Positions 15,920 through 25,197 of a DNA stretch of 64,000 nt are shown here, one piece after another. Within the stretch, counting starts at the first letter, position 1. Every line of letters begins with the position of its first letter. Under the pieces are notes generated by a model, which made no database searches, was not told the origin of the DNA, and saw only the letters and a program-made list of their open reading frames with translations. The position numbers and the translations under genes were made by a program. The DNA comes from Polyangia bacterium (GTDB lineage Bacteria > Myxococcota_A > Polyangia > Nannocystales > Nannocystaceae), in the NCBI GenBank assembly GCA_030429545.1, contig JAUIFF010000001.1:1275599-1339598 (forward strand), read 5' to 3'.

Positions 15920-18799
15920 TCACCCATGTGTTTCGGGCGATTGCCCGGCTTTTGGGCGACCACTGTCGCCGGCCTTCGCAACACGTTCGAGCTGTGCGAG
16001 CCTGTTGGCACAGGCGACTGGCCACTTCGAGAAGTAACCACGGGCCTCTCGGTAAATTTTGTTGATTTTGGGTGCTAGGGCGCGGCCAGCCCCTGAGCTG
16101 GCTTGCAGCCACGCGAGTTCAATGGTGGCCCGCAACCGCCCAGACTCAACCGGGCCCGACTTGTCGGCGACCGAAGCCAGGTTTTCTAAGGCTCGTTCAA
16201 GCTCAGAAGCTGCCTCGCGTGCGTGCCCAGCCGACACCAATAGCCGCCCCTTGAGGGCCCGACGTTCAGCCAGTTGGAGCTGGCTCCACCACATCGAATC
16301 AGATGTAGAATCAATTAATTTGGTCAGCGTTTGTAACGCTTCGTTCGACGAATCCGAGGCTCCCAATACTGCGAGGTAGGCGTCGAGCTCAGGCCACGGG
16401 TACGAAGCGAATTCGCGTGCCGTTTTAAACGCCTGAATCGCCTGGTCATGACGCCCACGAAAGTCCTCGACACGACCGAGTTCAAACGCACAGGCTGCCG
16501 TCAACGGACTGTCGGAGAGTTCGGCAAACCGCGGACAAAGCTCAGCGAGTTCACGGCTCGCAACCCCAGGGTCGGGAGTGTAAAGAGCACCCAAAACCCG
16601 GGCATCGAGCGTTTGCGGGTGGTCCGGTCCGAGCTGATCGCGGTAGATCGCAACCATTCGCCGATGGAGCTGTTTACGTTCGTCTTCGGTCTCGGCGAGC
16701 ATGCCAAGGTTTGCCAAGGCAACAGCAACTTCGAGGTGCCCCTTGCCGTACAAACGCTCCTTGGCCACCAGGGATTGCTTGAATGCCTCTCGGGCGGCAT
16801 CCCGCTCGCCGGCAGATAGTTGGATAGAACCGGTATTGTTGAGCAACAGCGCTCGGAGCTCTGGCGAATCACCTGCCCGATCGAGCATGGCTTTTGCGAT
16901 AGATAAATCAGCGAGCGCGGCTGCCGTACCACCCGCGCGTAAGCCCCGCAGATAAACCCTTCGGATCATGGCTTCGGCCGCCAGCTCCGGGAGGTTTTCA
17001 CGGATCGCCAGGGACAGCGCGCGGTCGAGGTCTGAGAAGGTTGTTTCCCGATCGGTTTGCAGGTTGATCGACCCGCGGGCAGCGGTCAACAGGGCTCGCG
17101 CAACCGTGCTTGGCTGCTCGAGTGCCTCGGCCTTGGCGACAACCTCGTTGATCGTATCGCGTGCGGCGTCGAGGCGACCGGCAAAACTCAGTGTAGATGC
17201 ACGTACAAGAGCCACTTCGAGGGCCTTGACCTGCTCGGTTGAGGCCGGGTTGTGTTCCATCGCGCTGTGCAACGCGGCCAGATCATCGCAGCTCGCCAAG
17301 CGGGGCAGGTTGCCGACCATTTGCCCGGCATGGGTCATCAGCTCCGCGTCGGCGGCCGAGAGTAGGGCGACGGTCTCGCCAAGCGCTTCTCGCCGACGGT
17401 CGAGACAGGCCATCCGTGCGTCGAGTAGTGCGGCCGATGTTTCGCCCCGGGTAAACGCCTGGCAGCTACTGCGGTGGTGGGAAATCCATGTATTTGCATA
17501 GTTATCGAGATTGTCCACCACCCGCGCCGCGAGTTCACCCGCGTAGGGAAGCCCGGTTGCGAGCATCGAACGACGTACCTCGACCGCGAGTTTTGGATTC
17601 CAAACCTCACCGATCACTGTGTCCGCGCCGACGCAGACCTCAGGAGAGGTGGCCTGGTTGAACCACGAATACACGCCAAAGATCAGCGTGACAACCGCGG
17701 CCGACAGCACTACCGGCAACCATCGCCGCGATCGGCTCACCGGCGGCTCTAGGCTTTCGCGGAAGGCCTGCATCGATGCCGGGCGTTGTTCGGGTGCCGA
17801 GGCGAGCCCATTGAGCACCGCAGCTCTCAACCACGCGGGTACTTTTGTTGTGTGTTCAACTTTCTTGATCTTGCCGAGGACGACGTTAGATCGTAGTTTT
17901 GTAAATGTATCAGCAAGGAATGGATGCTCGCCAAACAGCGCCTCAAACAGGACAATCGCCAACGAAAAAATATCGGAGGCCGGGGTGAGATCGAGGCCCA
18001 AAAACTGTTCGCGCGACATGTAGGCAGGGGTCCCGAGAATGTCCCCGGTGCGTGTCAAACCAATGCTCATCTGTCGGCTAGCCGAGGCGGTATCATCGTG
18101 CGTAGCATCGGCGACCTCCTCGACCCGCTCGTCGCCACCAACTCCAACAAGACCGAGGTCGAGAACTCGCACGCGGCCATCGAGGCCGACAATGATATTG
18201 CTCGGCTTGACATCGCGGTGGACCAAGCCGGCCGTGTGCAACGCGGATAGGCCGGCGGCCGCCTGGGAAATAACATCGACGACCGCGCTCCAATCACGTG
18301 TCGTTTCAGACAGCCACTCGCGCAACGTCGGACCCTTGACGTACTCCATCGCCAAGAACACCTGGCCCTCGGCCGTGCCGACTTCGTGTACATTCACGAC
18401 ATTCGGGTGGTTGACACGGGCCATCGCCTGGGCCTCGCGCAACAGCCGGTCGCGCCTTCGACCATTGGTGTCGCTGCCGTCGCGGTGCAGTACTTTGATG
18501 GCAATTCGGCGGTCGAGGTCACGGTCGTACGCGGCAAACACCTCGCCCATCCCCCCGGTCCCGAGGCGCTCAATTATGAGGTATCGACCGATCGTGCGGG
18601 GTACGTCTCGCGACTCGGTCTCGGTTTGCGGAGGACTTTCTGCATCTGCGCCCGCCAAGGTGTTTGCAAGTGCAATGCTCTGGTTGGGTCGCTGCGACGC
18701 ATCTACATGAGGCTTATCTCCAGAACCACGCGGTATTTCTCCGACAGTGTGTTCATCATCGGCGCCACCACGGGCGAGGTGTGGTTTGTTCAAGATCAT
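15920..18799 (-). CDS. Membrane-anchored Ser/Thr protein kinase with helical-repeat sensor region
   Basis: 959 residues. Kinase domain about 71-350: glycine loop LGTGGMGEV (79-87), ATP lysine in IAIKVL (K102), catalytic loop HRDVKPSN (194-201), DLG in place of DFG (214-216) and GTPAYMSREQ (activation/APE region, with SREQ instead of APEQ). One transmembrane segment at about 360-379. The C-terminal 570 residues are helical, with TPR-like stretches (NNTGSIQLSAGERDAAREAF, HLEVAVALANLGMLAE). The layout matches myxobacterial Pkn kinases: cytoplasmic kinase, external repeats. Three decamers, including two overlapping ones at 17192-17207, lie inside. Partner and signal unknown. Confidence 0.93.
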   Translation of the reverse strand: MILNKPHLARGGADDEHTVGEIPRGSGDKPHVDASQRPNQSIALANTLAGADAESPPQTETESRDVPRTIGRYLIIERLGTGGMGEVFAAYDRDLDRRIAIKVLHRDGSDTNGRRRDRLLREAQAMARVNHPNVVNVHEVGTAEGQVFLAMEYVKGPTLREWLSETTRDWSAVVDVISQAAAGLSALHTAGLVHRDVKPSNIIVGLDGRVRVLDLGLVGVGGDERVEEVADATHDDTASASRQMSIGLTRTGDILGTPAYMSREQFLGLDLTPASDIFSLAIVLFEALFGEHPFLADTFTKLRSNVVLGKIKKVEHTTKVPAWLRAAVLNGLASAPEQRPASMQAFRESLEPPVSRSRRWLPVVLSAAVVTLIFGVYSWFNQATSPEVCVGADTVIGEVWNPKLAVEVRRSMLATGLPYAGELAARVVDNLDNYANTWISHHRSSCQAFTRGETSAALLDARMACLDRRREALGETVALLSAADAELMTHAGQMVGNLPRLASCDDLAALHSAMEHNPASTEQVKALEVALVRASTLSFAGRLDAARDTINEVVAKAEALEQPSTVARALLTAARGSINLQTDRETTFSDLDRALSLAIRENLPELAAEAMIRRVYLRGLRAGGTAAALADLSIAKAMLDRAGDSPELRALLLNNTGSIQLSAGERDAAREAFKQSLVAKERLYGKGHLEVAVALANLGMLAETEDERKQLHRRMVAIYRDQLGPDHPQTLDARVLGALYTPDPGVASRELAELCPRFAELSDSPLTAACAFELGRVEDFRGRHDQAIQAFKTAREFASYPWPELDAYLAVLGASDSSNEALQTLTKLIDSTSDSMWWSQLQLAERRALKGRLLVSAGHAREAASELERALENLASVADKSGPVESGRLRATIELAWLQASSGAGRALAPKINKIYREARGYFSKWPVACANRLAQLERVAKAGDSGRPKAGQSPETHG

Positions 18800-19054
18800 G
18801 TCAGGCAGTCGAAGTCGACAAAAATCGCTGTTTTAAGGGTCTAATCTTGGTACCAACATATCTGGGAGAGCCCCCATGCGACACTACCAGACTTCTCTGG
18901 TATTTGATTTCAATATCGTAATCACAACGACATAAACTCAGTACGGTTCATATTGGCACATGTGGGCTATATCGCAACTTGTTTCCATTAGGTATGGAGG
19001 CAATAAAAAATGACACTGTCCCTTGTGACAGATTAAGCCGGCATACTTACGGCG
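18800..19054. promoter_or_regulatory. Divergent intergenic region between kinase and cytochrome genes
   Basis: AT-rich 255 bp with two small inverted repeats: TACCAGA-CTTC-TCTGGTA (18885-18902), followed by TTTGATTTC, and CTGTC/GACAG (19016-19031) about 25 bp before the cytochrome start. The first could be a terminator-like or operator hairpin. It must hold promoters for both genes; no hexamer pair is assigned. Confidence 0.45.
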
Positions 19055-20194
19055 ATGTCGCGCATTGTCCCGCTAGTTTTCCTAAGTATGTTGGCCTACG
19101 GATGCGGCTCACCGGCCGGTGAGACTGAGACCGAAGGTAGTACGACGGGCACGACGACTGGCGGTGAAACTGCGGGGCCCGAGGGCGGTCAAGCTGTCTA
19201 TGAGCAACCGGTCGAAGGTGGCAATACATTTGCATGTGCAACATGTCATGCCATCACTGAACCGAGCGCCGACGGATTTCGCCGGCCTGGGCATCCCATC
19301 GGTGATGCAACCCGACGTCCACACTACAAAAAATCCCAACTCACCGACATGCGGGAGGCCGTCAATACCTGCCTTCAAGAATGGATGTTGGCCGACCCCT
19401 GGACGGCTGAAGACTCGCGTTGGACGTCGTTGTACGCCTGGCTCGATGGCCAGACTGGGGTCGAGGCCGCTCCTCCTGTGGATTTCGACATTGTCCAACC
19501 CCCCGCAGATATGTCCGGCGGTGATGCGAACAACGGCAACGTACTGTTCAACCAGTCCTGCGCTGTGTGTCATGGCCTCGATGCGATTGGTACCCAACAG
19601 GCCCCAGGCCTCGCCGGGCTCGGCCTCGATCTCGACTACATCGGACTTCGTGTGCGTACAAGCGGTTTGCCGGACAGCCCAACCTACGAAGGACTCACCG
19701 GGGGACGGATGCCGTTTTGGTCTGCACAGCGACTGTCCGACGATGAATTGCGGGATATCGCTGCCTGGATTGCAAACTCCGAGGCTCCGTCAACGACCGG
19801 TGACCCCACCGACACGGATACCGGCGATTCCGACACAACCACCACGGGGGGCGACTGCGGCATGACCCATCCGATGATTGGATGGACAGCCGAACTCGAA
19901 AAGAAACTCCACAACGTCGGCGGAACGGCGGAAATTGTCGATGATTGTACAATCGTCATCAGCAACTTCACCTACGACGGGGCCGGGATCGATGTCCGCA
20001 TCTACGGTGGCATCGATGGCAACTACCACAACGGTTTTGCCATGACCGAAGACCTGCTCAAGCCCGGGGGCTACGAGGGGGTGACCCTGACTGCAACCGT
20101 GCCCGACGGACAGACGCTCGACGACCTCAACGGGATTAGCGTGTGGTGTGTCGATGTCGGTGTCGACTTTGGCAGCGGGATGTTTAGCCCCTAA
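19055..20194 (+). CDS. Dihaem cytochrome c lipoprotein fused to a DM13 domain
   Basis: 379 residues. Lipoprotein signal ending in LAYGC, a short Thr/Gly/Glu linker, then two c-type haem sites: CATCH near residue 63 and CAVCH near residue 169. The second is a typical cytochrome c domain with a distal Met candidate in GGRMPFW and LSDDELRDIAAWI. After a TTGDPTDTDTGDSDTTTTGG-type linker the last about 105 residues form a DM13 (DOMON-like) domain: GTAEIVDDCTIVISNFTYDG, a GPDVRIYGG-like strand and a final WCVDVGVDFGSG. DM13 is thought to take part in electron transfer; fusion with haem domains supports that. Surface or periplasmic redox role is inferred. Confidence 0.85.
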   Translation: MSRIVPLVFLSMLAYGCGSPAGETETEGSTTGTTTGGETAGPEGGQAVYEQPVEGGNTFACATCHAITEPSADGFRRPGHPIGDATRRPHYKKSQLTDMREAVNTCLQEWMLADPWTAEDSRWTSLYAWLDGQTGVEAAPPVDFDIVQPPADMSGGDANNGNVLFNQSCAVCHGLDAIGTQQAPGLAGLGLDLDYIGLRVRTSGLPDSPTYEGLTGGRMPFWSAQRLSDDELRDIAAWIANSEAPSTTGDPTDTDTGDSDTTTTGGDCGMTHPMIGWTAELEKKLHNVGGTAEIVDDCTIVISNFTYDGAGIDVRIYGGIDGNYHNGFAMTEDLLKPGGYEGVTLTATVPDGQTLDDLNGISVWCVDVGVDFGSGMFSP

Positions 20195-20206
20195 CGCCAA
20201 AATCAG

Positions 20207-20216
20207 TGCAGGTACA
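20207..20216. repeat. Decamer TGCAGGTACA in a convergent gene gap
   Basis: Exact TGYANNTRCA copy in the 39-bp space between the stops of the cytochrome-DM13 gene and the following minus-strand gene. Confidence 0.8.
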
Positions 20217-20233
20217 TTCTCTACGCGTGCTCG

Positions 20234-22054
20234 CTAGGCATTCCACAGCAGTTTGTCGAGCACGGCGACCGTGAGCACAAGGCCAAGTGCCATGGTCACG
20301 ACGAGGGCCGCACCTCGCAGCAGTAAAGCGCGCTGGGCAGCCCGCACCTCGACTTCGATATTGTCGCCACCGGCCTCGGCTAGCGCACGCGCAGACTTGG
20401 AGTGACTCCAAAAGATCAGCACGGAGGTCAGTGCCAAAAAGCCACCGCCACCGGCAACGAGAAACCACCACAGGCCATTGACCCAACGGGCCTTTTTGTG
20501 GGCAAGGGCCTGCTCTTCGCGGTCTCGGGTGGCGTGGGCAACTGGTGGGCCGAGCACCTCGATCGGCAACGTGCCCAACAGCCAGGTCTGTGCCTGTACA
20601 ATATCTTCGGTTGTCAGTGCGGTCCGTTGCGACTCGAGGTGGCTGAGATAGTTGGTTTCGAGTTGTTTCTCGAACGCCTTCTCAACCCGTGGAAGTTCGA
20701 GAACCTCGCGTTGCTTGGCGAGAAGCGGTACGAGCGATTCAGGACCGTGTGGGTCGCCTTCGACAAGCAGGACGCGGGCAACTGCGGTTGACTCGCCCGG
20801 AGCGTTGACAAAGTGGTAGCCCTCAGCCTGGATAAGGCCCGGCTCAAATCCATTTGTGGGCCAGGGGCGTGGCGCCTCGCGCCCTTGAATGGGTGGCGAC
20901 AGCGAGTGGATCCAGGCTCCGTCTTGCCCATGTATATCCACGTAAATCGGGCGACGGGCTCGCAACGCTCGACCGGCGAGTTCGACCGCGTTAGGAATCG
21001 CCACGACCGGCGCGGTGGCTTCGAGGCGGACTGCGCCGGCAAAGCTCACCATCCGGAACTTGCGCGAGCCGAGCAACTTGGGCTCGTTAGCCTCGGACTT
21101 GTCGGCTTCGGACTTATCGGCCTCGGACTTGTCGGCCTCGGACTCGGGCTCGCCAGCTTTGGCTTGCGATTCTTTTGTATCTTCAAGTTCTTTAGCTCCG
21201 TCGCCGGCCTCTCCTGAGGCACTCTCGGCCGGGGCCAAAACCTCAACTTGCAGACTTAGCACGTCGCTTGCGTAGGGCCCCTTGAGCTCGACCAATCCCA
21301 GGGACGATGTCGACTTCTCGAGTAGTAGGGGGGCAGGTTCGGCCCCGCGCTTCCCCATGAACTCGCCCTCTAACAGGCGCACCCGTATCGGGCCCTGGTG
21401 GGGCGTGCCATCGGGTTTGGCCACTCGCACCATCAGGATGTTGTCGAACCCAGCCAGCAGCCGGCCAATCGGGCGGACGTTGATTCGGATGTCCTCGGGC
21501 TGATCTTCGGTGTTGTCGCCCCAGTTGAGGGTTGAGGCCGAGACGGTGAGGGCTCCCGTTCTTGCCTCGCGTTCGGGCTCGATCGCAATGTCGACCTGCT
21601 CACTTGCGAGTTGCTTCCCGTCGGCAGAAAAGTGTAGATGCAACTTTGATGGGCCCGGCTCCCAGTTGGGGACCTCAAAGTTGGCCAGCGCATGCCCGTC
21701 GGGGCCGGCCTGGTAGCGCCCAAGTTCCTGCGATTGTTGGCCGCGGCGGACCTCGGCAAGGACCTCGACACCGGGGACCGCGGCCTGTTCGGCGTTGAGC
21801 AATGAGGCGCGCAGCGAGAGCTGCTCTCCGGGTCGCCAGCTGTTTTCGGCCTGAACCACCACGGAGTGGGTCACGTGCCAGCCAGCGATCATCAAGCTGA
21901 GGATGATCGCTACGGCGAGGCCTAGGGGTGCTCCAATAATTGGAATCAAGAACGCAAGCCGTTTGGCGAACATCGACTGGTGCTCGCTGTCGGGCTCAGA
22001 GGTTGGCACGTTCTCCACCACAGTGACGGTACCTGGACACGTGTCCGGCCCCAA
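20234..22054 (-). CDS. Membrane protein with MG-like extracytoplasmic region and SEADK repeats
   Basis: The track start at 22054 gives 606 residues; MFAKRLAFLIP at 21973 is an equally plausible start. One transmembrane helix near the N-terminus and two near the C-terminus flank a large outside region. That region contains a macroglobulin/Ig-like strand set (SVVVQAENSWRPGEQLSLRA), then a charged linker with four SEAD/NK units (encoded at about 21075-21150), and further beta-rich sequence. Family not recognised. It sits 56 bp downstream of yggX on the same strand and may belong to the glyQS-yggX transcript. Confidence 0.7.
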   Translation of the reverse strand: MGPDTCPGTVTVVENVPTSEPDSEHQSMFAKRLAFLIPIIGAPLGLAVAIILSLMIAGWHVTHSVVVQAENSWRPGEQLSLRASLLNAEQAAVPGVEVLAEVRRGQQSQELGRYQAGPDGHALANFEVPNWEPGPSKLHLHFSADGKQLASEQVDIAIEPEREARTGALTVSASTLNWGDNTEDQPEDIRINVRPIGRLLAGFDNILMVRVAKPDGTPHQGPIRVRLLEGEFMGKRGAEPAPLLLEKSTSSLGLVELKGPYASDVLSLQVEVLAPAESASGEAGDGAKELEDTKESQAKAGEPESEADKSEADKSEADKSEANEPKLLGSRKFRMVSFAGAVRLEATAPVVAIPNAVELAGRALRARRPIYVDIHGQDGAWIHSLSPPIQGREAPRPWPTNGFEPGLIQAEGYHFVNAPGESTAVARVLLVEGDPHGPESLVPLLAKQREVLELPRVEKAFEKQLETNYLSHLESQRTALTTEDIVQAQTWLLGTLPIEVLGPPVAHATRDREEQALAHKKARWVNGLWWFLVAGGGGFLALTSVLIFWSHSKSARALAEAGGDNIEVEVRAAQRALLLRGAALVVTMALGLVLTVAVLDKLLWNA

Positions 22055-22110
22055 GGTTCCTTCAAATATCGGCCGCCACCGGGTTTTTGCGGAAGGGCGG
22101 CGTTTTGCGG

Positions 22111-22395
22111 TTAGGAACTCTCGGGCGGCCGCCAGGCTGTGTCGGCGAGGTCGCCCTTTTCAAACCCAAAAAACAGCTTCATTTGCTGCTCCATAAAGCC
22201 CCGACCTTCCGCACTCATGGGGTCGATCCGGTAGGTGTTCATGTAGCGCGGCGACTCGCGCAGCCACATTTGCCAGGCTTCCATGCTGACACTGTCGTAG
22301 ATCTTTTGACCGAGCTCGGTGTTGAACGGCTTAAATGGAATGCCGGGAAGTTCCTTGCCGAGCTTGATGCAGTTGACGGTACGGGGTTTGTTCAT
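22111..22395 (-). CDS. yggX: Fe(2+)-trafficking / oxidative damage protection protein
   Basis: 94 residues, usual length for the YggX family. Landmarks: RTVNCIKLGKELPGIPFKPF, then NTELGQKIYDSVSMEAW, W-RESPRYMN and EQQMKLFFG. The family links iron handling with protection of Fe-S proteins. Ribosome site AGGAGA lies 5 bases before the start and is directly preceded by a run of ten C (coding strand). Gene lies 35 bp after the glyQS stop. Confidence 0.95.
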   Translation of the reverse strand: MNKPRTVNCIKLGKELPGIPFKPFNTELGQKIYDSVSMEAWQMWLRESPRYMNTYRIDPMSAEGRGFMEQQMKLFFGFEKGDLADTAWRPPESS

Positions 22396-22406
22396 GGCTG
22401 TCTCCT

Positions 22407-22416
22407 GGGGGGGGGG
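22407..22416 (-). repeat. Poly-C tract (10) next to the yggX ribosome site
   Basis: Ten consecutive G on the plus strand, C on the coding strand, between the glyQS stop and the AGGAGA of yggX. Homopolymers of this length are prone to slippage and can alter translation of the next gene. Confidence 0.85.
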
Positions 22417-22430
22417 AAGAGCTACTACTG

Positions 22431-24032
22431 CTACTGCGAAAGCGCGCGGGTGACAACGTCGACGGCCTCGGCGATTTTGATCCGCTCTTGACGTCGATCA
22501 TCGCGGTAGCGAATCGTGACTGTCTCATCGGACATGGTCTGGGTATCGACCGTGAGGCAGTAGGGGGTGCCGATTTCATCGTGACGGGCGTAACGGCGAC
22601 CAATCGCGTGCTGCTCGTCGTACTTGGCATTGATACCGGCGGCAAAAAATTGCTTGGCGACCTTGCGGGCGACCTCGGGCATACCGTCTTTGCGGACGAG
22701 CGGGAGGATGGCGGCCTTGACCGGGGAGAGTCGTGGATGCAGGCGCAGGACGGTGCGTGCACCCTTGCCAGTCTCGTCGCCGGGCTCTTCGTCGTAGGCA
22801 TCGCACAGGGCAGCCAGCACACCACGGGTCGCCCCGGCGGCGGGCTCGATGACATGCGGGATGTAGCGCCAGCCCTTTTTCCCGGTCTCGGGGTCGACCA
22901 TGTCCTGGTCGTAGTAGGTCAGTTTTTTGCCCGAAGCGGTCGCGTGGGCGTTGAGGTCGTAGTTGGTGCGGCTGGCGATGCCTTCGAGCTCGTCCCAACC
23001 CCACGGGAACTTGTATTCGACATCGACACAACCGTCGCTGTAGTGGGCGAGCTCGTCGGGCTCGTGGGCACGCATACGCAGGTTTTCGGGCTTGAGGCCG
23101 ATGCTTTGCCACCATCGCATGCGCTCGGCTTTCCACTCCTCGAGCGCCTTGGGGCCCTCGCCGGGGCGAATGAAATACTCACACTCCATCTGCTCAAACT
23201 CGCAGGAGCGGAAGATGAAGTGCTCGACGGTAACTTCGTTGCGAAAGCTCTTACCCATTTGGGCGATCCCAAACGGCACCTTCATGGCCATGCTTTGCTG
23301 GATGTTGAGGAACTGGACGAACATCCCTTGAGCTGTCTCTGGGCGCAGGTAAACCGCACTCTCGCCAACGGCTTTGTCGACCCGCCGGCGCAACTCGGCC
23401 TCGCTCTCGCCATCTTCTGTCGCCTGTTTGACCGCGGCAATGATATCGCCAATGGGGTCGACCGGCCCGAGCGAGGTGCGAAACATCAGGTTGAACTGCC
23501 GCTCTTCGCTCAAAAACGGCGAACCACAGTTGGGGCACACATAGCCGCGGTCGTTGCCCTTGGCCCCGTGAAGCACGTTCTTTTTACGGGTGAGGGGGAT
23601 GTCGAACTGCTCTTGTGCGCGGGTCAGCGCGGCCTTGGCCCGCCCCTTGTCGCCGAGCGTAATGGGTGTATCTGCACCTTGTTCGGCGCGCGGGGCCTTG
23701 TCGGCGCGGAAGCGTTCGCCACACATTTGGCAGTCGACCAGCGGGTCGGAAAAGCCGGCCAGGTGGCCGCTGGCTCGCCATACTGCCGGGTGCATGATGA
23801 TCGACGCGTCGAGGCCAACGATGTCTTCACGGCTGTGCACCATTGCCCGCCACCATTCGGACATCAGGTTGCGCTTGAGCTCGACCCCCATCGGGCCGTA
23901 GTCGTAGGCCGACCGCAGCCCGCCGTAGATCTCGGAGCTTTGGAACACAAATCCCCGGCGCTTGCACAGGGAGACAATCTTCTGCATGAGGTCGGAATTT
24001 CCGGCGGCTGCCATGGCCGCGAGTGATAGCAC
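22431..24032 (-). CDS. glyQS: Glycyl-tRNA synthetase, alpha2 type
   Basis: 533 residues. Class II synthetase of the dimeric (single-chain) type: N-terminal LCKRRGFVFQSSEIYGG, then GLRSAYDYGPMGVELK, motif with MHPAVWRASGHLAGFSDP, a Zn-like set of cysteines (CQMCGERF, CPNCGSPF), motif 2 region GKSFRNEV and FRSCEFEQMECEYF, motif 3 region near GVLAALCDAYDEE. The C-terminal anticodon domain is present (GTPYCLTVD). Charges tRNA-Gly. The preferred start is internal ATG 24014 or the track start 24032; both keep the fold. Confidence 0.96.
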   Translation of the reverse strand: MLSLAAMAAAGNSDLMQKIVSLCKRRGFVFQSSEIYGGLRSAYDYGPMGVELKRNLMSEWWRAMVHSREDIVGLDASIIMHPAVWRASGHLAGFSDPLVDCQMCGERFRADKAPRAEQGADTPITLGDKGRAKAALTRAQEQFDIPLTRKKNVLHGAKGNDRGYVCPNCGSPFLSEERQFNLMFRTSLGPVDPIGDIIAAVKQATEDGESEAELRRRVDKAVGESAVYLRPETAQGMFVQFLNIQQSMAMKVPFGIAQMGKSFRNEVTVEHFIFRSCEFEQMECEYFIRPGEGPKALEEWKAERMRWWQSIGLKPENLRMRAHEPDELAHYSDGCVDVEYKFPWGWDELEGIASRTNYDLNAHATASGKKLTYYDQDMVDPETGKKGWRYIPHVIEPAAGATRGVLAALCDAYDEEPGDETGKGARTVLRLHPRLSPVKAAILPLVRKDGMPEVARKVAKQFFAAGINAKYDEQHAIGRRYARHDEIGTPYCLTVDTQTMSDETVTIRYRDDRRQERIKIAEAVDVVTRALSQ

Positions 24033-24283
24033 GGGACGGGAGACTTTGCTCGCAAACCGACGGCCTTGCCATGGCCGCGAATTGTCTCGAATAACGGCAA
24101 ATCAGCGGCTTTAGGCACTCAGCAGGCGGCGGGCTGGAGTCGCAGCTTTTCTCACAGGCGGTGCTCTCCACCGCCGCGCGGGGGGCAGAAACGACGGGCT
24201 CGCCGTGGCCAGGTAGCCAAAAATAGTGCATGTACATATTTGCCCGCGCGGAGGTGTGCTGATCCAGGCCGCCGAGCTGAGCT
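24033..24283. promoter_or_regulatory. Divergent region with hairpin, direct repeat and a decamer
   Basis: GGCGGTG-CTCTC-CACCGCC (24157-24175) is a perfect 7-bp hairpin without T-run. TGCCATGGCCGCGA occurs at 24009 (at the glyQS start) and again at 24067. The decamer TGCATGTACA lies at 24227-24236. The region must contain promoters for glyQS and the following gene; no T-box hallmark is seen. Confidence 0.5.
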
Positions 24284-25078
24284 ATGATCGGGTCGATGTG
24301 TATGTTCTCACCACCCGTGCGTATGTTGATGTGGCCCCTGACCTGGTTTCGCCGCCCCTCGGTCGCGGTTGCGCACACCAAAATATTTGCCCGGGTCGAC
24401 CGGGCACGTGGCCAGCAAATTATTGTTTATACAATGAGTATGTCATCGCCGAGTGATGTCGCGATGATCTTGCCGGTGCCAACAGTCGCAGGGGCAGGGG
24501 AGCAGGCCCTCGAATTTGTCGACCTTTCGGGCTACCCCCGGTTTTTCAACGACCTCGAGTCGCGGTTTTTTATCGCGTTCGAGGGCCCGCCCAAGAGCCG
24601 TTCGCTGGGTCCTTCGTTGCCGCGCCTCAAGGTCCATCGGGTTGGTTCATTTGAAGCTTCGTTTGTCCCCTCGCTCGCCGACTTCGACCGTCTCGACCCT
24701 CGGTTTCGCTTGCCCGACGACGTGTGGGCGCAGTTCCCAAACTACAGCGACGACGGGTTTGCGGTGTTCAAGCTACGACGGGGCGCCCGACGAAAAATTC
24801 ACCCGATGGCGCTGCGGTTTCAGACACGTGTGCCCGGGAAGATCTATTTTCCAACCACCCATGTGCACAACGGTCGGGTGCCGCGTCGCGCCAACTTCAA
24901 CCACTTGTTGTATTACCAATCAAACTACGCAAATGCCGATGATGCGTGCTCGCAGGATCCGGCGGGTGCCTTTGTCGATATCTCCAGGGCCCGCTCGCTG
25001 GTTGACGCCGAACTACCAGTGTATTTACATGAAATACATGGGCCGCGGGATAATAGCGACGTGTTTTTCCCGAGCTAG
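24284..25078 (+). CDS. Hypothetical protein of a myxobacterial family
   Basis: The sequence HTKIFARVDRARGQQIIVYT followed by AMILPVP and FVDLSGYPRFFNDLESRFF looks like a conserved domain start, so the true start may lie near GTG 24365 rather than 24284. The rest (VGSFEASFVPSLADFDRLD, ALRFQTRVPGKIYFPTTHVH, HGRVP) is beta-rich with a His-Asn segment. No enzyme motif is recognised. The decamer TGTATTTACA (25020) is inside, near the 3' end. Confidence 0.65.
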   Translation: MIGSMCMFSPPVRMLMWPLTWFRRPSVAVAHTKIFARVDRARGQQIIVYTMSMSSPSDVAMILPVPTVAGAGEQALEFVDLSGYPRFFNDLESRFFIAFEGPPKSRSLGPSLPRLKVHRVGSFEASFVPSLADFDRLDPRFRLPDDVWAQFPNYSDDGFAVFKLRRGARRKIHPMALRFQTRVPGKIYFPTTHVHNGRVPRRANFNHLLYYQSNYANADDACSQDPAGAFVDISRARSLVDAELPVYLHEIHGPRDNSDVFFPS

Positions 25079-25197
25079 TTCGCCGGTCACAGCGCGCGCT
25101 CTCGCCAGTCGCACTCCTGCGCAAGAGACGCGCGAGAAGCTGTCAGCCGGCCTGTGGACCGGTTTTGCAATGGGCTCGATAAACGTTGATTTGACAA

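Noticed and set aside
22488..24026. 512-residue plus-strand frame opposite glyQS
   Set aside because: It mirrors the well-supported glycyl-tRNA synthetase gene, lacks any domain, and its amino-acid make-up is that of an antisense shadow in GC-rich DNA.
24157..24175. Hairpin upstream of glyQS as T-box riboswitch
   Set aside because: No AGGGUGGNACCGCG-like T-box sequence nor specifier loop is visible; hairpin alone is insufficient.
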